Source of the DNA: an uncultured Rhodospirillaceae bacterium
GTDB lineage: Bacteria > Pseudomonadota > Alphaproteobacteria > Rhodospirillales > UBA2165
DNA: 33,020 nucleotides
Reading direction: 5' to 3'
Assembly (NCBI GenBank): GCA_913020445.1
Contig: CAJWAR010000043.1
Coordinates: 1-33,020, forward strand
Shown here one piece after another: positions 8,257-15,819 of this stretch; the stretch's first letter is position 1; the number at the start of each line of letters is the position of its first letter. The notes beneath the pieces were generated by a model. It did no database searches and was not told the origin of the DNA. It worked only from the letters and a program-made list of their open reading frames with translations. The translations under genes and the position numbers were made by a program.

Positions 8257-8358
8257 CATATCGCTCTGCAATACAGCCGATAAATTTTATAAAACTGATC
8301 GGCACCGCATAATGTTTCGGGTAAGTTTCTTCAAAACATATCAAATCGCTGATGGTAC

Positions 8359-9552
8359 ATGACTGAAAATACAGCTACCCCAACTCGCTGGAGCATCATA
8401 TTTATCGCCCTCACCGCTGGCGTGATCGTCGCCGGTTATGTGGGCAAGACCCCGCCGGCAATCCCTGGTATGCGGGCCGAATTATCGTTGAGTTTGATCA
8501 TGGCGGGTTGGGTCGTTTCCATCTTCTCGGCCTTAGGCTGCGCAACCGGCATGATGGTCGGCGGTGTCGCCGACCGCATTGGCCGGGTGAAAATGATCCT
8601 CTATGCCTTAGGCACTCTAACAATAGGCTCAATACTGGGCGCTTTTGCCCAATCCGCCACCGTATTGTTGCTCTCCCGGCTGATCGAAGGCGCGGGTTAT
8701 ATCGGCACGATGGCCATTCTCCCCGCCTTAATCGCCCGTCTTGCATCAGCTCAAGATCGCGGCCTCGCGGTCAGCTTGTGGAGCAGCGTAACCCCCTTAG
8801 GAATGGCGATTACAATGGTTGCCGCACCTTCAATTATTGAACCGGCCGGATGGCGGGGCTTATGGCTGACAACAGCCGGTTTAACTTTATTTCTTTTGGT
8901 GCTGTGCGGATTTTATTTTCGCGGCATTGACGCCATTACTCCAAAGAACCGGGAACCTTATTGGAATAATATTAAGAAGACAGTTTCTACGCCAGGCCCC
9001 TGGCTTATTTCGCTTTGTTTTTTGACCTACACCTTGCAATGGATAGCAATCATGGTCTGGTTGCCGACCTTCGTCATTGAAGAGCGGGGATTAGGCCTGG
9101 GACTAGCCGCCACTTTGGCAGCCGCCGGTGTAATTATTAATATTTTTGGTAATTTGTTCGGCGCCTGGCTGGTTCACCGGGGTGTCGCCCGCTGGCTGAT
9201 GATCACCATCGGCACCAGTTTTATGGGCGGAACTTCGCTGTTGATCTTCCCGGATATACTGCCTGATTTGATACGCTTTGGACTGGTGCTGGTTTTCTCC
9301 TTCATGGGCGCTTTGCAACCGACCACGTTACTGGCCGGCGCACCGGTTCACGCACCTTCCGAAGACCAGCTTGGCGCGACCAATGGGCTGTTGTATCAAG
9401 GCTCTCAAACCGGCCACCTCCTAGGCCCGCCGGTTGTTGCCTTTGTCGTCACCTATACCGGGACATGGGAATTTGTCGGCTGGTTCTTGTTTATCGGCAC
9501 GGCGCTGAACTTAGTGATGGCCCAGGGCATCCGCGTGCTGGAAAAACAATAA
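8359..9552 (+). CDS. MFS transporter
   Basis: An inner-membrane major facilitator of 397 residues with about twelve hydrophobic segments. The loop between segments 2 and 3 carries the MFS motif A (GGVADRIGRVK). The overall pattern, with TPPAIPGMRAELSLS in the first periplasmic loop, resembles the CynX/NimT or general MFS_1 group of anion and drug transporters. The ATG is favoured because the N-terminal MTENTATPTRW leads straight into the first membrane segment; the ribosome site is weak (gatggt). It is a single-gene unit between the terminator at 8221-8256 and the structured intergenic region after 9553. Nothing nearby indicates its substrate. Confidence 0.88.
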   Translation: MTENTATPTRWSIIFIALTAGVIVAGYVGKTPPAIPGMRAELSLSLIMAGWVVSIFSALGCATGMMVGGVADRIGRVKMILYALGTLTIGSILGAFAQSATVLLLSRLIEGAGYIGTMAILPALIARLASAQDRGLAVSLWSSVTPLGMAITMVAAPSIIEPAGWRGLWLTTAGLTLFLLVLCGFYFRGIDAITPKNREPYWNNIKKTVSTPGPWLISLCFLTYTLQWIAIMVWLPTFVIEERGLGLGLAATLAAAGVIINIFGNLFGAWLVHRGVARWLMITIGTSFMGGTSLLIFPDILPDLIRFGLVLVFSFMGALQPTTLLAGAPVHAPSEDQLGATNGLLYQGSQTGHLLGPPVVAFVVTYTGTWEFVGWFLFIGTALNLVMAQGIRVLEKQ

Positions 9553-9561
9553 TTTCCTGGC

Positions 9562-9675
9562 AACTAGGCAGTTTTGACCGGGCGGTTTTTGGCTAGTTCG
9601 CGGCCACATTGTATGTTCCCTAAGATTCTGCTTTGGAGTCAGCAGGTTACATCCTGCTGCCAACTGGCCGGGAAC
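9562..9675 (+). ncRNA. Candidate structured RNA in the intergenic region
   Basis: The space between the MFS gene and the BTLCP-like gene holds several complementary segments. AACTAG (9562-9567) pairs with CTAGTT (9593-9598); CGGCCA (9601-9606) with TGGCCG (9665-9670); GTTCCC (9615-9620) with GGGAAC (9670-9675), in a crossing, pseudoknot-like register; and CAGCAGG (9640-9646) with CCTGCTG (9653-9659). AGCAG can alternatively pair with an upstream CTGCT (9628-9632). Mutually exclusive helices are typical of leader regulators, but I recognise no known riboswitch class. Confidence 0.3.
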
Positions 9676-9752
9676 TTGGCATGGGACTTGCGAAGATACC
9701 TACACCACAAAACGAATGAAAAAATTAACCAAAAAAAGAACTAGGGCTAACA

Positions 9753-10514
9753 ATGATAAAAAACTTACTCGGCATCGACAAAATTAAGAAATTAGCATTC
9801 ACCGGCAAAGGCTTAAACGGAAAATCAGCAGAAATTCACGTCGCCTCATTTAACCATCTGCAATGCCCGGATATTAGTCGCGCTCCAGCGACGCATCTCT
9901 CATTATGCGGCACTTCCGAAAAAAAATTAGGCTCGCCAAACAGCCTCTTTCCCTTGAAAAATCGCAAGCAACGGAAAAAGGCTAAACAGAACCATCAGCA
10001 AATTAATAGCTGGCTGAAATTGGTTAAAACCCTGTCCCAATTTGGCGCCAAAGGTCAAATTGCCGGCATCAACAACTTTATCAATAATTTGGCCAACGTT
10101 GCGGCAATAGCGTCCTACGGCAAGACCAATAATTGGGCGGCGCCGGTACGATATTTCCGTTGCGAAGATCGCTCTGAAAAATATGCCGTCGCTAAGTATC
10201 TATCCTTGCGGCTTTTGGGATTTCACGCTGAGCGCCTTCGCGTCGTCTGGCTGCGGGCCAAGGGCGGCAAACCTCAACACGCAGTTTTAATGGTTCAACT
10301 CACAGATCAGTCTTTTGTGCTCGATAGCCGGACAAATAAAATCACCACCGATGACATGCTGCGAAAAGAGCAGCCAATTTGTTCCTTGAACGGCAGTCAA
10401 TTCTCAGTGCATTGGGATGCTAAGAACCCCCAAGGTGCTAAAAAAGCGATTGAGCATCTCAATAAATATGCCCACCGCATGGCCGGGCGTTCAAAGTTGT
10501 CAGCTGCTGCTTAG
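9753..10514 (+). CDS. BTLCP (DUF920) transglutaminase-like protein with Ser at the catalytic Cys position
   Basis: A 253-residue protein. Residues 84-222 match the bacterial transglutaminase-like cysteine proteinase pattern: INSWLKLVKTLSQF, GINNFINNLANVAAI, NNWAAPVRYF, then EKYAVAKYLSLRLLGF, QHAVLMV, FVLDSR and PICSLNG. In active family members the segment reads GDCEDYAIAKY. Here it is RSEKYAVAKY, putting Ser141 where the nucleophilic Cys belongs, while His176 and Asp191 of the triad are kept. The N-terminal 80 residues are extra, with a basic stretch (NRKQRKKAKQNHQQ). No clear signal peptide is seen, although many relatives are periplasmic. Active relatives such as LapG cleave surface adhesins; this one is probably inactive or altered. 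It overlaps the convergent methyltransferase gene by 15 bases. Confidence 0.78.
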   Translation: MIKNLLGIDKIKKLAFTGKGLNGKSAEIHVASFNHLQCPDISRAPATHLSLCGTSEKKLGSPNSLFPLKNRKQRKKAKQNHQQINSWLKLVKTLSQFGAKGQIAGINNFINNLANVAAIASYGKTNNWAAPVRYFRCEDRSEKYAVAKYLSLRLLGFHAERLRVVWLRAKGGKPQHAVLMVQLTDQSFVLDSRTNKITTDDMLRKEQPICSLNGSQFSVHWDAKNPQGAKKAIEHLNKYAHRMAGRSKLSAAA

Positions 10515-11270
10515 GGTTTCCTTGCCTTCTTGATGGAGGACATGAACCCGTTCGTCGGTCTCCGTAAAAGCACTGACAATGGGGCCAAGATTATCCGCCA
10601 TTTGGCGCGGATAGCTAATCGCCATGCCCGAAGGTGTGCGAAACAGGAGCGAGCTAATGAGCTGCGGGTTAGCGCTCGCTATTTTTACGAAGCTGTCGAC
10701 CATGTTGAAATTAATTACATCGTGAAAAACATAGACACAGTCCTCACTCGCCACGGCTTTGCAAACTTCAAAATCCTTGGTTTGCTGGTCGGGCGTGTGG
10801 CCGCCATCGATCAGGACAAAATCAATCGCACTGTCAAAATTATCGCCGACAATCCGTGCAACATCATTAGGGCTTATTCCTTTGACCGCCACCAGCTCCG
10901 CATCGATTTGCTCAGCTAGTATATTGGTCACTTCCAAGCCCAGCGCTTCATCAGGACGGGGACACTTATCAATCGCCACGACACGCGAATTTGGGCACAT
11001 CAGCCCCAGCGCCAGAGTCGTCCAGCCAAAGGAATTACCAATGACAAAGATGTTTTTGGGCTGAACCACCGGCATCAGGCATTCAAGAAAGCTAAGCTCC
11101 GCCATTGCCAGTCCGCCACCGCGGCTCATCTTGACGCCGTCTTTGAAAATATAGGAGAACGGAATATCAGCCAGATTAAATCCGGGAAAATGTAGCGGCG
11201 AGAGCGAGCTTTGCACCTCATAGCCATTGCTTTCATACAATTGCACCAATTTGATGAACGCGCTGCTCAT
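10500..11270 (-). CDS. Class I SAM-dependent methyltransferase
   Basis: A 256-residue cytoplasmic protein with a Rossmann-type methyltransferase core. Motif I is FVIGNSFGWTTLAL (75-88), an acidic residue ends strand 2 (VVAIDK, Asp101), and the post-motif FVLIDGGHTPDQQTKD (151-166) is typical of the Methyltransf_24 group. That group includes enzymes acting on sugars, cephalosporin-type and small-molecule substrates. The first 60 residues form a separate helical region. Its ATG overlaps the stop of the upstream cupin gene (ATGA, 11267-11270), so the two are translationally coupled and probably act on the same molecule. The substrate is unknown. The C-terminal end overlaps the convergent 9753-10514 gene. 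Confidence 0.82.
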   Translation of the reverse strand: MSSAFIKLVQLYESNGYEVQSSLSPLHFPGFNLADIPFSYIFKDGVKMSRGGGLAMAELSFLECLMPVVQPKNIFVIGNSFGWTTLALGLMCPNSRVVAIDKCPRPDEALGLEVTNILAEQIDAELVAVKGISPNDVARIVGDNFDSAIDFVLIDGGHTPDQQTKDFEVCKAVASEDCVYVFHDVINFNMVDSFVKIASANPQLISSLLFRTPSGMAISYPRQMADNLGPIVSAFTETDERVHVLHQEGKETLSSS

Positions 11271-11740
11271 CCAATTGCCCGCCCGACTTGTTCAAGCGGT
11301 TTCGAGCTGATGAGAATAAAGGCTATCACGCAAGGCTCGTTGCCATGATTTTCCCAATTGTGGATGGTGCCGCGCTGCACCAGTACATCACCCGCCCTTA
11401 GATGAACTTGCTCACCATCATCCAAGCCCATATCAATCTCACCCGACATCACCACGGCATAATCGATTGATTCAGTCCGGTGATTGCGCGGTGATACCCC
11501 CGGCGCAGATTCAACAATTCTGAAAACTGAACCATTTTCAATTGTTGTACCGATCTCCCGAGCGCCCTTGTCCTCACCATCTTCAACAATCTCGACCGGT
11601 AAATCTGTGGTGGCCCAAATGACGTGTGAACTATGCCCCGGATGGCCCGAGCTGACATTCGGCACCAAACCATCAATCATGACTTTGGCTTTGCCATGTT
11701 CGTCATGGCCCGTTACGACTCTCCGAAATCTAGGTGTCAT
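11267..11740 (-). CDS. Cupin domain-containing protein
   Basis: A 157-residue single-domain cupin. The C-terminal half carries the two cupin motifs: NHRTESIDYAVVMSGE (86-101), supplying His87 and Glu90 or Asp93 as likely metal ligands, and GDVLVQRGTIHNWEN (117-131), supplying His127. The N-terminal part (RRVVTGHDEHGKAKVMIDG) is typical of cupin proteins linked to small-molecule and aromatic metabolism. The ATG at 11740 follows GGGGAA with good spacing; a longer frame to 11785 lacks a ribosome site. It is the first gene of a two-gene operon with the methyltransferase at 10500-11270. It may be an isomerase, a dioxygenase or only a binding protein. Confidence 0.85.
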   Translation of the reverse strand: MTPRFRRVVTGHDEHGKAKVMIDGLVPNVSSGHPGHSSHVIWATTDLPVEIVEDGEDKGAREIGTTIENGSVFRIVESAPGVSPRNHRTESIDYAVVMSGEIDMGLDDGEQVHLRAGDVLVQRGTIHNWENHGNEPCVIAFILISSKPLEQVGRAIG

Positions 11741-11902
11741 GAGGTTCCCCAATAATTTTCTATTTCTATGACTATAGCCTGCCAATCAAATTGAACCAAC
11801 AATTTGAACCGGCATGCGGCCTTTGCCTAGACATTGTGATCCACCCTTATGGCTGTTCGGTAAAATACAGCTCGTAAAACCTCTCATAGTTTTGTATTAA
11901 AG

Positions 11903-11940
11903 ATAGTAGCGCCAGCGGTATGCTGGCGTTAACTATTTTG
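11903..11940. terminator. Hairpin upstream of the DUF2786 gene
   Basis: CGCCAGC (11910-11916) pairs with GCTGGCG (11922-11928) around GGTAT. The stem extends after a small internal loop by ATAGT (11903-11907) and ACTAT (11932-11936), with four T at 11936-11939. It could be a terminator or part of the leader of the gene that begins near 11984. No gene in the + orientation lies just upstream to need termination. Confidence 0.4.
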
Positions 11941-11983
11941 GACGCCTTTCATGCTATCATGAGGGTTCGTTTTAAGCGTTGAA

Positions 11984-12511
11984 TTGAGGCCGACAATTAG
12001 CACTGAATTTACAGAATCTGAACGGAACCGCTTTCGCAATTTGCTGGAACTTGCCAATGGCAGCAAATACCAGGGCGAGCGTGAAAATGCGCTGGCGGCG
12101 GCGACCCGAATTGCCAGCAAGCATGGCATGACGTTGGACGAGGCTGCCCGCTGGACACCCAGTGAGAAACCGGTCCCGGTAAAAGAATTTTATCAACGCC
12201 CACGCAACGCCGCTGATTTTCAATATGCGCCTAATACTCAGCAGGACGCCGACGCCGAAAAATATCGTTGGAAGGCGGCGATGGATCGCGCCAGAGAACG
12301 GGGGCTTGATAAGGCGGAAGAAGCCAGAAAAGAAGCCCAAGCAGCCGCTAATCAACGCCGCCGCAATAGCGGTTCGCGACGCGATCCCGTTAAGCATGCC
12401 ACGATTTTACTCAAAGAGACATCTCTGCCTTTCGAGGAAATTGCCGATATTACCGGTCTCGATGTCTATCAGATTGTTGGTATGAAGTTGAAGGCTCGAT
12501 CAGCAGCTTAA
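11984..12511 (+). CDS. DUF2786 domain protein
   Basis: A 175-residue protein. Residues about 8-50 match DUF2786 (ESERNRFRNLLELANGS, then GERENALAAATRIASKHGMTLDEAARW), a domain of unknown role found in phage- and chromosome-encoded proteins. A charged helical middle (about 80-125, rich in Lys/Glu/Ala/Arg) links to a C-terminal helix-turn-helix-like segment (PFEEIADITGLDVYQIVGMKLKAR, in two helices), suggesting nucleic-acid binding. No ATG precedes the domain: the frame is open only from a stop at 11960, so the start is the TTG at 11984 or another rare codon. GAGGG at 11961-11965 is too far for a normal ribosome site. The gene is single and followed by a long cold-shock leader. Confidence 0.72.
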   Translation: MRPTISTEFTESERNRFRNLLELANGSKYQGERENALAAATRIASKHGMTLDEAARWTPSEKPVPVKEFYQRPRNAADFQYAPNTQQDADAEKYRWKAAMDRARERGLDKAEEARKEAQAAANQRRRNSGSRRDPVKHATILLKETSLPFEEIADITGLDVYQIVGMKLKARSAA

Positions 12512-12814
12512 AACGGTTAAAATACAATATTTTCTTAAATATTAGTAAGTTAGCCTACCTGTTCTTTAGACATTGGCTGACAGTTTGCCTACTCGCCTAC
12601 TTTGCCTGCATCACATGGTATGAAATTTTACTTGTCTGTTATTCTAAGATGCTAGTAGCATTATGAATGTGGCAGGAAATTGATTTAAATTACGGGCCAA
12701 TTTAAAGAGAAGCTTGCGAAACACATAACAAAATTTTGTCTTTTTCTACGCCACATTTGGGAGGTGGGGCTCACATGGCCCCCAATGAAAGGTAAGAAGT
12801 AGAAAGGACACGTA
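12512..12814 (+). promoter_or_regulatory. Long upstream leader of the cold-shock gene
   Basis: About 300 bases without another gene. They include short GCCTAC/GCCTGC repeats at 12553, 12587, 12595 and 12604, a perfect inverted repeat TTTAAATT/AATTTAAA (12684-12691, 12699-12706), and a GC hairpin TGGGGC...GGCCCC(C)A at about 12765-12783 just before the ribosome site GAAAGGA (about 12803-12809). Long structured 5' leaders that control translation at low temperature are typical of csp genes. The promoter itself cannot be pinned down. Confidence 0.5.
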
Positions 12815-13021
12815 ATGGCTACCGGAACCGTAAAATGGTTCAACCCGACCAAGGGATACGGCTTCATTATCCCTGAGGACGGCGATAAAGACATCTTCGT
12901 ACATATCACCGCCGTAATGACTGCAGGATTGCAAGGCCTCACGGAAGGACAAAAAGTTAATTACGAAGTGGCTGAGGAACCAAAAGGCTTGAAGGCTGTA
13001 GATATCGCTATAGCCGAATAA
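12815..13021 (+). CDS. Cold-shock protein, CspA family
   Basis: A 68-residue single cold-shock domain, the usual length for the family. RNP1 is KGYGFI (13-18) and RNP2 is DIFVHI (26-31), with the typical start ATGTVKWFNPTKGYGF. Such proteins bind single-stranded RNA and DNA and act as RNA chaperones in the cytoplasm. The start is fixed by GAAAGGA six bases upstream and by the family's N-terminus. A strong terminator follows, so it is monocistronic with a long leader. All core aromatic residues of the binding face are present. Confidence 0.95.
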   Translation: MATGTVKWFNPTKGYGFIIPEDGDKDIFVHITAVMTAGLQGLTEGQKVNYEVAEEPKGLKAVDIAIAE

Positions 13022-13064
13022 TAAATTATCGAAAGAGACTTTTAAAAATTACTAAAACTAGGGA

Positions 13065-13095
13065 ACCCGCTGAAATTCTTCAGCGGGTATTTTTT
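13065..13095. terminator. Rho-independent terminator after the cold-shock gene
   Basis: ACCCGCTGAA (13065-13074) pairs perfectly with TTCAGCGGGT (13079-13088) around ATTC, followed by A and six T (13090-13095). It serves the cold-shock gene; the convergent MFS gene ends at 13101 and may share it. Confidence 0.92.
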
Positions 13096-13100
13096 ATGAG

Positions 13101-14348
13101 TTAATCTTCAGGATCAGCTTCCATCAGATCTGACTGCCGCCGCAATCGCCGCGATGCCCACAGCCAATAGGTTAGACATAGCGCCGCTGCCCCTAGAACA
13201 GGTGCCTGCACACCCAATACATCACCTAAAGAACCAAGGATCAGCGCACCAAGCGCCGGAAAGCCAACTGCCATCCCTGTGCTAAGACTAATCACGCGGG
13301 CGCGTTTGGTGCTATCCACCGCATTTTGCACCAGACTTTGTGAGGCGACCGCCATTATCACCAGAGAAAACCCTAAAAATGTCATGCAAGCCAGGGCCAG
13401 CGGATAAATATTGGTGGCGGCAAATACAAACATTGCCATTCCTGAACCCAAAATTCCGAGGGTTAATAATCTGGTTAGGCCTTCGGTCCGCCCTCTGATC
13501 GCCAGCCAGGTGCCACCTACCAAAGACCCCATTCCCGACGCACCAGCGAGGGCAGCAAAACCACCCTCACCCAGCCCAAATATTAAGTCCGAGAAAGCCG
13601 GCAAGAGATCGATATAAGGCCGCAGGAGCAAATGCGATGCGGCGGTCAAACTAAGCAATGCGAATATGCCAGGATGATTAAAGGTGTAGCGCATACCTTC
13701 CACCATATCGCCAAATATAGTTGAGCCATCTTTTTCTCTGACTGGTCGCGGCTCTAATTTCATCGCGGCGAGCGCCAACGCAAAGGCGAAAAATGTCAGC
13801 GAATTAATGAAAAAAGCCGCCGGCGTATCCCACAGTTTGACCACCACGCCGAATAAAGCCGGGCCGATAAAGGCGCCGACATGAAAGGTCGTCGTATTCA
13901 GCGCAATAGCGGCAGAAAGATCTTCCCGGCTTACAATATGATGCACCAATGCCTGACGGGCAGGTAGATCAAACGATAATGTGATGCCTTGGATGAGGGT
14001 TAGTACCGTGAGCAGTTCTACCGTCATCGCGCCATTATAGGTAATGATGGCTATGGTCAGCGCGTTGAGCGACGAACAAGACAGCGCTATAAACGCGATT
14101 TTACGCAGACCATGGCGATCAGCAACGGCGCCCGCAAATGGCGCAATAACAGCAATCACAAAAGTCGCCGAAAAACCAATAATACCAAGCCATAACGGAG
14201 AATGAGTGAGCTCCCAGGTGAGCCAACCAAGCGCCAGCTTGTGCAGCCAAAAGCCCAAGATGGAAACCGCGCCCCCCATCCAGTAATAGCGGTAATTGCG
14301 ATGTTGCAGGGCTCGACCGATACCGCCGAACCTTGATTGAGCTGCCAT
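13101..14348 (-). CDS. MFS transporter (EntS/MFS_3-like), first of two paralogues
   Basis: An inner-membrane protein of 415 residues with about twelve hydrophobic segments. Motif A is GAVADRHGLRK and the first helix pair carries LGWLTWELTHSPLWLGIIGF. The N-terminus (RALQHRNYRYYWMGGAVSILG) is typical of the EntS-like MFS_3 group of exporters. It is clearly paralogous to 20712-21971 along its whole length: the WLTWELTHSP block, the motif A loop, the LAGASG loop in segment 7-8, and the P-ALGALxLG C-terminal motif. The two paralogues flank the ABC importer operon. The ribosome site is weak (aaaaagaac). It is convergent with the cold-shock gene and divergent from the ABC operon, sharing the 14349-14543 promoter region. 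Confidence 0.88.
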   Translation of the reverse strand: MAAQSRFGGIGRALQHRNYRYYWMGGAVSILGFWLHKLALGWLTWELTHSPLWLGIIGFSATFVIAVIAPFAGAVADRHGLRKIAFIALSCSSLNALTIAIITYNGAMTVELLTVLTLIQGITLSFDLPARQALVHHIVSREDLSAAIALNTTTFHVGAFIGPALFGVVVKLWDTPAAFFINSLTFFAFALALAAMKLEPRPVREKDGSTIFGDMVEGMRYTFNHPGIFALLSLTAASHLLLRPYIDLLPAFSDLIFGLGEGGFAALAGASGMGSLVGGTWLAIRGRTEGLTRLLTLGILGSGMAMFVFAATNIYPLALACMTFLGFSLVIMAVASQSLVQNAVDSTKRARVISLSTGMAVGFPALGALILGSLGDVLGVQAPVLGAAALCLTYWLWASRRLRRQSDLMEADPED

Positions 14349-14543
14349 TGTATTTTGTTCTTTTTAATTGTTGGAGCGTGTTGTTAACCAACAGTGTCAC
14401 CTGGAACGCGATTATTCAACCGGAGTTTCCAGGCAGCGTTTCTCACCCGGAATACAAGTTTTAATTTTTCTTATTTTAAAAAATGTCGACATTTAGGCCA
14501 ACTCCCTATTAAATAGCCGGTACTAACAAAGGGAGGAAATTCA

Positions 14544-15746
14544 ATGAACAAAATAATAAGTCATAGACTGCTAATTACCGGCGTTACCGCCATTGCGATG
14601 GCAGCAACTATTTCGATGGCCTCAGCAGAAACCATTAAAATTGGTGCTTCAGCACCGAAGACCGGTCCGTTGGCGGGCGGCTCGACCGTCACCTATTGGC
14701 CCAATGTAAAGCTTTGGGTTGAACAAGTGAACGCCCGCGGCGGGTTGAAACTCAAAAGCGGCAAAGCAAAGATCGAGTTGATCGAATATGATGATCGGAC
14801 GAACCCCGGTGAAGCGATCAAAAATATTCAACGGCTTGCGACCCAAGATAAAGTCGATTTTATTCTGGCGCCCTATGGCACTGGATTTAATCTCGCAACC
14901 GCACCGATCTTCGCCAAGTTTAACTATCCGCTGATCACCCACACAGCAATTACCGATAAGATCGGCGCGCTAACAAAGCGTTATCCAAATATTTTCTTTA
15001 CCCTTGGAACGACAACTTCTTTCTCAGTATCGGTTGTCAATATTTTGAAACAAATGCGCTCAGCAGGCAAAATCGGCAATCGCGTTGCCATGGTCAACGT
15101 CGCCGACGCCTTTGGTATTGAAATGGCCAACGCTGCCCGTCCGGTATTCAAAAAAGAAGGATTTGAAATCGTTTATGACAAATCCTATCCACTTGGATCA
15201 CCAGATTTATCACCCGTTATTAGGGGTGCCAAAGCATCTAAACCTGATGCATTCGTCGCCTGGTCATATCCGCCGGATACCTTTGGACTGACCGCTCAAG
15301 CAAAAGTTCAAGGTTTGAATGTGAAGGCTTATTATACAGCAGTGGCTACTGCCTTCCCTGCTTTTGGTGGAAAATTTGGTAAGGCTGCGGAAGGTATTCT
15401 TGGCGCCGGTGGCATCAATCCTGATGAGGCGGCGATGAAAGCATATTTCGCGGCGCATAAAAAAGTAACTGGAAAAACGCCGGATTATTGGGCCAGTGGC
15501 ATGGTCTATGCGACGTTCCAAATCCTCGAAAATGCAATTGAGGCGGTTGGCACCAAGGACCGGAAAGCCGTAACGGCATATATCAAGAAAAACACCTTCA
15601 AAACCGTTATGGGTCCAATCAGCTTTAAAAACCAAAACAACGAAAAATATTGGACAGTTGGTCAATGGCAAGGCGGCAAATTCTACGGCGTCAGCACGAC
15701 CGGCCGCCCTGGTGCAAAATCAGTAAAATTGAAGCCTAAATGGTAG
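14544..15746 (+). CDS. Branched-chain-amino-acid-type ABC transporter substrate-binding protein
   Basis: The periplasmic binding protein of a LivK/HAAT-type importer, 400 residues. A signal peptide covers 1-28 (Lys/Arg-containing start, hydrophobic core, cleavage after ASA). The mature protein begins ETIKIGASAPKTGPLAGG, the standard Peripla_BP_6 opening in which the substrate-binding loop follows the first strand. The start is fixed by the strong ribosome site AAAGGGAGGAAA. It leads an operon of five transport genes plus an aldehyde dehydrogenase. The family binds amino acids, amides, urea or aromatic acids, and the sequence does not say which; no urea-type neighbours exist. A hairpin after the stop probably keeps its expression above that of the permease genes. 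Confidence 0.9.
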   Translation: MNKIISHRLLITGVTAIAMAATISMASAETIKIGASAPKTGPLAGGSTVTYWPNVKLWVEQVNARGGLKLKSGKAKIELIEYDDRTNPGEAIKNIQRLATQDKVDFILAPYGTGFNLATAPIFAKFNYPLITHTAITDKIGALTKRYPNIFFTLGTTTSFSVSVVNILKQMRSAGKIGNRVAMVNVADAFGIEMANAARPVFKKEGFEIVYDKSYPLGSPDLSPVIRGAKASKPDAFVAWSYPPDTFGLTAQAKVQGLNVKAYYTAVATAFPAFGGKFGKAAEGILGAGGINPDEAAMKAYFAAHKKVTGKTPDYWASGMVYATFQILENAIEAVGTKDRKAVTAYIKKNTFKTVMGPISFKNQNNEKYWTVGQWQGGKFYGVSTTGRPGAKSVKLKPKW

Positions 15747-15756
15747 AATAATTTTT

Positions 15757-15798
15757 AAAGTCCCCTGGTGTGGTTAACTAGATTACGCCAGGGGCTTT
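15757..15798 (+). promoter_or_regulatory. Intra-operon hairpin after the substrate-binding protein gene
   Basis: AAAG-t-CCCCTGGTGT (15757-15771) pairs with ACGCCAGGGG-CTTT (15785-15798), with one bulged T and one G.U pair, around a 13-nt loop. There is no T-run, so it is more likely an mRNA-stabilising or attenuating element than a full terminator. The next permease gene starts at 15820. Confidence 0.6.
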
Positions 15799-15819
15799 AT
15801 AAACTGCTACCTTACTCAT

